A DNA stretch of 9,201 bases, from positions 1 to 9,201 of the forward strand of contig DAIDIX010000053.1 in assembly GCA_027451645.1 (NCBI GenBank), read 5' to 3'. Every line of letters begins with the position of its first letter. Positions within the stretch are counted from its first letter, which is position 1. The position numbers and the translations under genes were made by a program. Positions 6,363-9,201 of this stretch are shown one piece after another. A model generated the notes under the pieces. It saw nothing but the letters and a program-made list of their open reading frames with translations. It did no database searches and was not told the origin of the DNA. This DNA comes from Candidatus Dormiibacterota bacterium. Lineage in GTDB: Bacteria > Chloroflexota > Dormibacteria > Aeolococcales > Aeolococcaceae.

Positions 6363-6404
6363 ACTTGGAGCAGTGCAGTTCCGACATAGCGGGAGGCAAT
6401 CCAT

Positions 6405-6629
6405 ATGCCACGGTACGAATATCGATGCAATGAATGCAGTTCAGTTTTTGAAGCCATGCGCCCTGTTGCTGCCCGGCATGAGCCTACTCCCTGCCCAGGC
6501 TGTGCAACACCAACGTCCGTACTCGTCATGAGTCTTGCGAATGTCAAGCTGTCGACGCCAGCACTCGCGGATGATGCTGTGCCACAGGGTGGATCCTGTG
6601 GCTGCGGAGGTGGCTGTTCCTGCTGCTAG
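6405..6629 (+). CDS. FmdB-family zinc-ribbon protein
   Basis: A 74-residue protein matching the FmdB putative regulatory family: the start MPRYEYRCNECSSVFE gives the first Cys pair (C8, C11), and PCPGC the second (C30, C33), together one zinc ribbon. The C-terminal end is a Gly/Cys-rich tail, GGSCGCGGGCSCC, also common in this family. FmdB was named from a regulator near the amidase/formamidase genes of Methylophilus; the molecular role of most homologues is unknown. GGGAGG lies 8 nt before the ATG. The TAG stop shares the palindrome CTAG (6626-6629) with the stop of the convergent rnhB. Confidence 0.9.
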   Translation: MPRYEYRCNECSSVFEAMRPVAARHEPTPCPGCATPTSVLVMSLANVKLSTPALADDAVPQGGSCGCGGGCSCC

Positions 6630-7282
6630 GAGTGTGCTGCTGGGAAGATCGTGAGCTGCACAGGAGATGCATCCCCGCTTGGCTCATGGATGAAGGATCT
6701 CCTGTGAAGTGGATGGAGACCGTGGATGCGGATTGCTTCCCGGTGTGCCTGTGAGCCGTATCCCTTGTTGTCAGCCCAGCAGTACATTGGTGCCTCATGG
6801 TGATGGTGCTCCATGAGGCCATCACGATGGGTTTTCGCAATGATGGATGCTCCACTTGCAGCAGTTACAAGCTGGTCTCCCTTGGGCAGGGATATCCATG
6901 TCTTCGCACTCTGCAGCTTGAGGTTGCCATCGCAGATGTAGACATCTGCCTCGAGCGCTTCGAGAAGGTACTCGAATGCAGTCCTGTTTGCCCAGCCCAC
7001 TCCGTGGCGGTCGATGTCCTCTGCAGAAATCTCGGAAAGCTCCCAGGAGAGGGCATCATTCCGAACGACTTCAGCAAGTTCCGTCCGTCGGGAAGGTGAC
7101 AGTTCCTTGCTGTCCCTGAGGTCAGTGTTCACATACGAAGCTGGAAAGACGACACCGCATGCAACGAGCGGCCCTGCAAACGCTCCTCGTCCCACTTCGT
7201 CGATCCCGCAGATCCTGAGATCCGGATGGAATGGGATGCCAAGACTCTGGGTAAGATAGGTGCTGAGTACAAACTGCGACAT
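6626..7282 (-). CDS. rnhB: Ribonuclease HII
   Basis: A 218-residue type 2 RNase H, which nicks RNA-DNA hybrids and starts removal of single ribonucleotides from DNA. Active-site residues are D28 and E29 in GIDEVGRGAFAGP, D118 in YICDGN and D136 in PKGDQLV; the D118 to D136 spacing equals that of the E. coli enzyme (D108 to D126). The GRG loop (31-33) that reads the ribose junction is intact. DSKELSPSRR and the end segment NKGYGSQAHREAI followed by GLHPLHRRSF are typical. The usual IAAASIIAK stretch reads AASGASIIAK. The ATG at 7280-7282 has a close GGAG only 4 nt upstream; no better start is seen. The gene stands alone on this strand. Confidence 0.94.
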   Translation of the reverse strand: MSQFVLSTYLTQSLGIPFHPDLRICGIDEVGRGAFAGPLVACGVVFPASYVNTDLRDSKELSPSRRTELAEVVRNDALSWELSEISAEDIDRHGVGWANRTAFEYLLEALEADVYICDGNLKLQSAKTWISLPKGDQLVTAASGASIIAKTHRDGLMEHHHHEAPMYCWADNKGYGSQAHREAIRIHGLHPLHRRSFIHEPSGDASPVQLTIFPAAHS

Positions 7283-7355
7283 TGCTCCAGCAGCGTACTG
7301 CTTTCAGCGGCAGCCTGTCATGTGCAGCAGCAAGGCAGGAAGTAGAAGGTTTTGC
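7283..7355. promoter_or_regulatory. Divergent intergenic region, rnhB / three-helix protein
   Basis: In these 73 bp the minus strand shows ATGACA (7316-7321), a 5-of-6 match to a -35, 18 bp from TACGCT (7292-7297), a weak 3-of-6 -10; this is the best candidate promoter for rnhB. On the plus strand AGAAGG (7344-7349) is the ribosome-binding site of the next gene, 6 nt from its ATG; no clear plus-strand promoter is visible. Confidence 0.35.
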
Positions 7356-7682
7356 ATGGCACAACAGCCGAAACAGCGGATCATCACCCGTTTCACCACC
7401 ATCGTATTTGCAGTGCTCAGCACAGTCTCCATCTATGGCTTGAACATCATGCTCGTACAGTATGGCCCCCGTGGAGCAGGCTGGGCAGGAATAGTGCTGG
7501 CAATACTGCTGAGCGTGTGGACAGTTGCAACATGTCTTGCCTGGTGGTTTGGATGTGTCCTTGCAATCCGGAAGCGGTCATTTCTCTGGGGACTTGTCGT
7601 CATTCTCCTGCCACTTCCTCCACTCGGTTCCTTGCTCGTAGCACTATTCGGATATGATGCACACCATGGATGGAACTCATGA
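7356..7682 (+). CDS. Small three-helix membrane protein, unknown function
   Basis: A 108-residue protein with a short basic N-terminus and three predicted membrane helices, about residues 12-35, 43-71 and 76-98. A basic loop (IRKRS, 71-75) lies between helices 2 and 3, and a Pro-rich LLPLPPLG element in helix 3. I do not recognise a family. The ATG at 7356 has AGAAGG 6 nt upstream; in-frame ATGs at 7260 and 7320 lie in or near the divergent rnhB start and are less likely. The stop TGA (7680-7682) overlaps the next gene's ATG as ATGA, so it is co-translated with an HMG-CoA lyase, which suggests a linked role or shared dosage. Confidence 0.78.
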   Translation: MAQQPKQRIITRFTTIVFAVLSTVSIYGLNIMLVQYGPRGAGWAGIVLAILLSVWTVATCLAWWFGCVLAIRKRSFLWGLVVILLPLPPLGSLLVALFGYDAHHGWNS

Positions 7683-8605
7683 CTGACATCGTCTGGACTG
7701 ATGTGGCTCCACGGGATGGCGTGCAGACCTTTCCGCATCCAGTCTCCACTGAGCAGAAGATCCGCATGATCCGGGGGCTCCTTGCTGCTGGTGCTCCTCG
7801 GGTAGAGGCAACATCGTTCGTTTCACCAAAGTGGGTACCGCAGATGGCTGATGCAGCAGATGTCATAGGGGCCCTGACAGCTGAGGAGAGGTCGCATCTC
7901 CGTGTGCTTGTTCCCAATATGCAGGGAGCGGAAGCTGCAATAGCTGCGAAAGTGCCAAATGTGCTCGTGACAATTGGTGCAACGGAAACCTTCAACCACA
8001 GGAATGTCAACAGGCCGATTGCAGCTTCCCTCGATGGCTGCCGGGAGATTGCGAACCTTGTCCACACAGCAGGGGGAACGTGCGATGTCGCAGTATCCGT
8101 TGCATTTGGCTGCCCGTTTGAGGGCGCTGTTCAGCAGAGTGCTGTTCTCAGTCTTGTACAGAAGCTCCATGAGGTCGGTGTCGATGAGATTGGCATTGCG
8201 GATACGATCGGTGTTGCGACACCGTCTGCAGTGAGCTCGCTCATGGAAGCTGTCCTTGCAGAACTCGGCGATGATCTCGCAAGCCTCCATGTCCATGACA
8301 CGAGAGGTCTTGGCGTAGCGAATGTCCTTGCAGGGTATGAAGTTGGTGTGCGGAAGTTTGATGGCTCCCTTGGGGGCATTGGTGGCTGCCCGTTCGCACC
8401 ACGGTCCACCGGCAATGTGTGCAGCGAGGATGCACTTCTCGGACTCGCATCCGTTGGTGCGACGTTCACGAGCAATCTCGATGCATACTGTGCATTGAGT
8501 GCAGAAATGTCATCCCTGCTGGGCATCGAGTTCCCGGGGAAGGTATACAGGGCAGGACTCTGGAAGAACAGACCCATGGTTGAGGAGGGTACAGGTGGCG
8601 AGTAG
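7679..8605 (+). CDS. Hydroxymethylglutaryl-CoA lyase (DRE-TIM family)
   Basis: A 308-residue TIM-barrel lyase that splits HMG-CoA to acetyl-CoA and acetoacetate, the last step of leucine degradation. The DRE-TIM start motif VAPRDGVQ gives R12 and metal ligand D13; E43 follows in VEATSFVSP. HVHDTRG supplies metal ligands H204 and H206, and the signature GGCPFAPRSTGN gives catalytic C237 and N246. The C-to-N spacing of 9 is the same as in human HMG-CoA lyase (C266, N275). The length is close to the usual 300. I chose ATG 7679 because it overlaps the upstream stop as ATGA; an in-frame ATG at 7670 is possible. The 3' end overlaps the carboxylase gene by 11 bp. Lyases acting on related 3-hydroxyacyl-CoAs cannot be excluded. 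Confidence 0.9.
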   Translation: MTDIVWTDVAPRDGVQTFPHPVSTEQKIRMIRGLLAAGAPRVEATSFVSPKWVPQMADAADVIGALTAEERSHLRVLVPNMQGAEAAIAAKVPNVLVTIGATETFNHRNVNRPIAASLDGCREIANLVHTAGGTCDVAVSVAFGCPFEGAVQQSAVLSLVQKLHEVGVDEIGIADTIGVATPSAVSSLMEAVLAELGDDLASLHVHDTRGLGVANVLAGYEVGVRKFDGSLGGIGGCPFAPRSTGNVCSEDALLGLASVGATFTSNLDAYCALSAEMSSLLGIEFPGKVYRAGLWKNRPMVEEGTGGE

Positions 8606-9201
8606 CAGTTCGAAGAACGCACAGACTGAGGCACGCTCCCTTCGTGCTGCAGCTTCCCACACACGTCAGGAACGTGCCCGACTGCTTCAGGGAGGACCAG
8701 TCCGCTCCCAGGCGAAACTCAAGGAGCAGGGGAAGCTTCCTGTCAGGGAGCGTATCCGGCTCCTGTGTGATCCGGAAACGGAGTTCATTGAAGATGGGCT
8801 GTTCGCAAATGCGGGTGAGCCGGAACTTCCTGCAGATGGACTTGTGACAGGGATTGGTGTCGTGAACGGGCGCCAGGTGGCAATCATTGCGAGCGATCCG
8901 ACAGTGAAGGCGGGGTCCTGGGGACCCCTTGCAGTCGAGAAGTACATCCGCATGCAGGAAAATGCTGAGCGGCTCGAGATACCGGTTGTCTACCTTGTCG
9001 ACAGTGCAGGAGCCCGCATCACGGACCAGATCAAGATGTTTCCCGGGAGACGCCATGCTGGGCGGATCTTCCATATGCAGGTGCATCTCAGCGGACAGGT
9101 GCCACAGGTATGTGTCCTCTTCGGTCCGAGTGCAGCAGGTGGAGCATATGTGCCAGCCTTCTGTGATGTCGTCATCATGATTGCTGGCAAGGCCTCGATG
9201 T
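8595..9201 (+). CDS. Acyl-CoA carboxylase carboxyltransferase (beta) subunit, 5' part
   Basis: The first 202 residues of a biotin-dependent carboxyltransferase of the PccB/MccB type; the gene runs off the right edge (full length usually about 510-540). The N-terminal KLPVRERIRLLCDPETEF, the YLVDSAGARITDQ segment and FGPSAAGGAYVPAFCD (acyl-CoA oxyanion-hole region) are typical, and this last form is familiar from Bacillus-type subunits. It transfers a carboxyl group from biotin to propionyl-, acetyl- or methylcrotonyl-CoA; next to HMG-CoA lyase, methylcrotonyl-CoA is the likelier substrate. The start is GTG at 8595, supported by a strong AGGAGG (8583-8588) 6 nt upstream that lies inside the lyase gene; no in-frame ATG occurs until far inside the domain. 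Confidence 0.9.
   Translation, partial: MASSSSKNAQTEARSLRAAASHTRQERARLLQGGPVRSQAKLKEQGKLPVRERIRLLCDPETEFIEDGLFANAGEPELPADGLVTGIGVVNGRQVAIIASDPTVKAGSWGPLAVEKYIRMQENAERLEIPVVYLVDSAGARITDQIKMFPGRRHAGRIFHMQVHLSGQVPQVCVLFGPSAAGGAYVPAFCDVVIMIAGKASM

Noticed and set aside
6544..6855. Minus-strand frame within the rnhB and FmdB region
   Set aside because: Out of frame with rnhB, which has full catalytic motifs over the same bases; no start signal or domain.
8466..9086. Minus-strand open frame of 206 codons opposite HMG-CoA lyase and the carboxylase
   Set aside because: Both plus-strand genes are strongly supported by catalytic motifs; the antisense product is low-complexity without a domain.
1..9201. 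Search for CRISPR, tRNA, insertion sequences, long direct repeats, toxin-antitoxin or phage-defence genes
   Set aside because: No regularly spaced repeats, cloverleaf, transposase motif or paired small toxin-antitoxin frames were found by reading both strands; small membrane and orphan genes here do not form a recognisable defence cassette.

Overview
This window is a compact bacterial chromosome segment of housekeeping and metabolic genes. By spot count its GC is in the mid-50s percent. I see no mobile element, phage gene, CRISPR array, rRNA or tRNA, and nothing like a defence cassette. The phylum is unclear. The TrmK-like tRNA methyltransferase and the Bacillus-type acyl-CoA carboxylase subunit next to an HMG-CoA lyase point towards Bacillota. 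The Ala-rich anchored protein at 3547-4122 and a possible leaderless promoter at 3519-3524 would also fit Actinomycetota. Short genes, ATGA or TGATG overlaps and clear Shine-Dalgarno sites are normal for a free-living bacterium with tight gene packing.

Layout. 1-575 (+): 3' part of an alpha/beta hydrolase. 565-1985 (-): an Est30/monoacylglycerol-lipase-like carboxylesterase followed by a NudL-type CoA pyrophosphatase, joined by an ATGA overlap. 2039-2943 (+): a small, divergent TrmK-like methyltransferase coupled to ribonuclease HI. 2938-5745 (-): a 14-helix DHA2-type MFS exporter, an Ala-rich single-pass membrane protein of unknown function, and a tandem-YggT membrane protein. 5871-6629 (+): a basic orphan protein and a FmdB-family zinc-ribbon protein. 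6626-7282 (-): ribonuclease HII. 7356-9201 (+, continuing): a small three-helix membrane protein, an HMG-CoA lyase and the start of an acyl-CoA carboxylase beta subunit, each overlapping the next; this looks like the front of a leucine or branched acyl-CoA degradation operon.

The coding strand switches six times in 9.2 kb. All three convergent pairs overlap at their stop codons, so none has room for an intrinsic terminator between genes. All three divergent pairs share short gaps (53, 125 and 73 bp). There is no gene-free stretch of 300 bases or more; the longest is 141 bp (4123-4263).

I did not find a convincing new multi-gene system. The best leads are the reduced TrmK-like protein, the two orphan proteins, the three-helix protein translationally coupled to HMG-CoA lyase, the overlap architecture, and a strong local excess of the tetramer TGCA.
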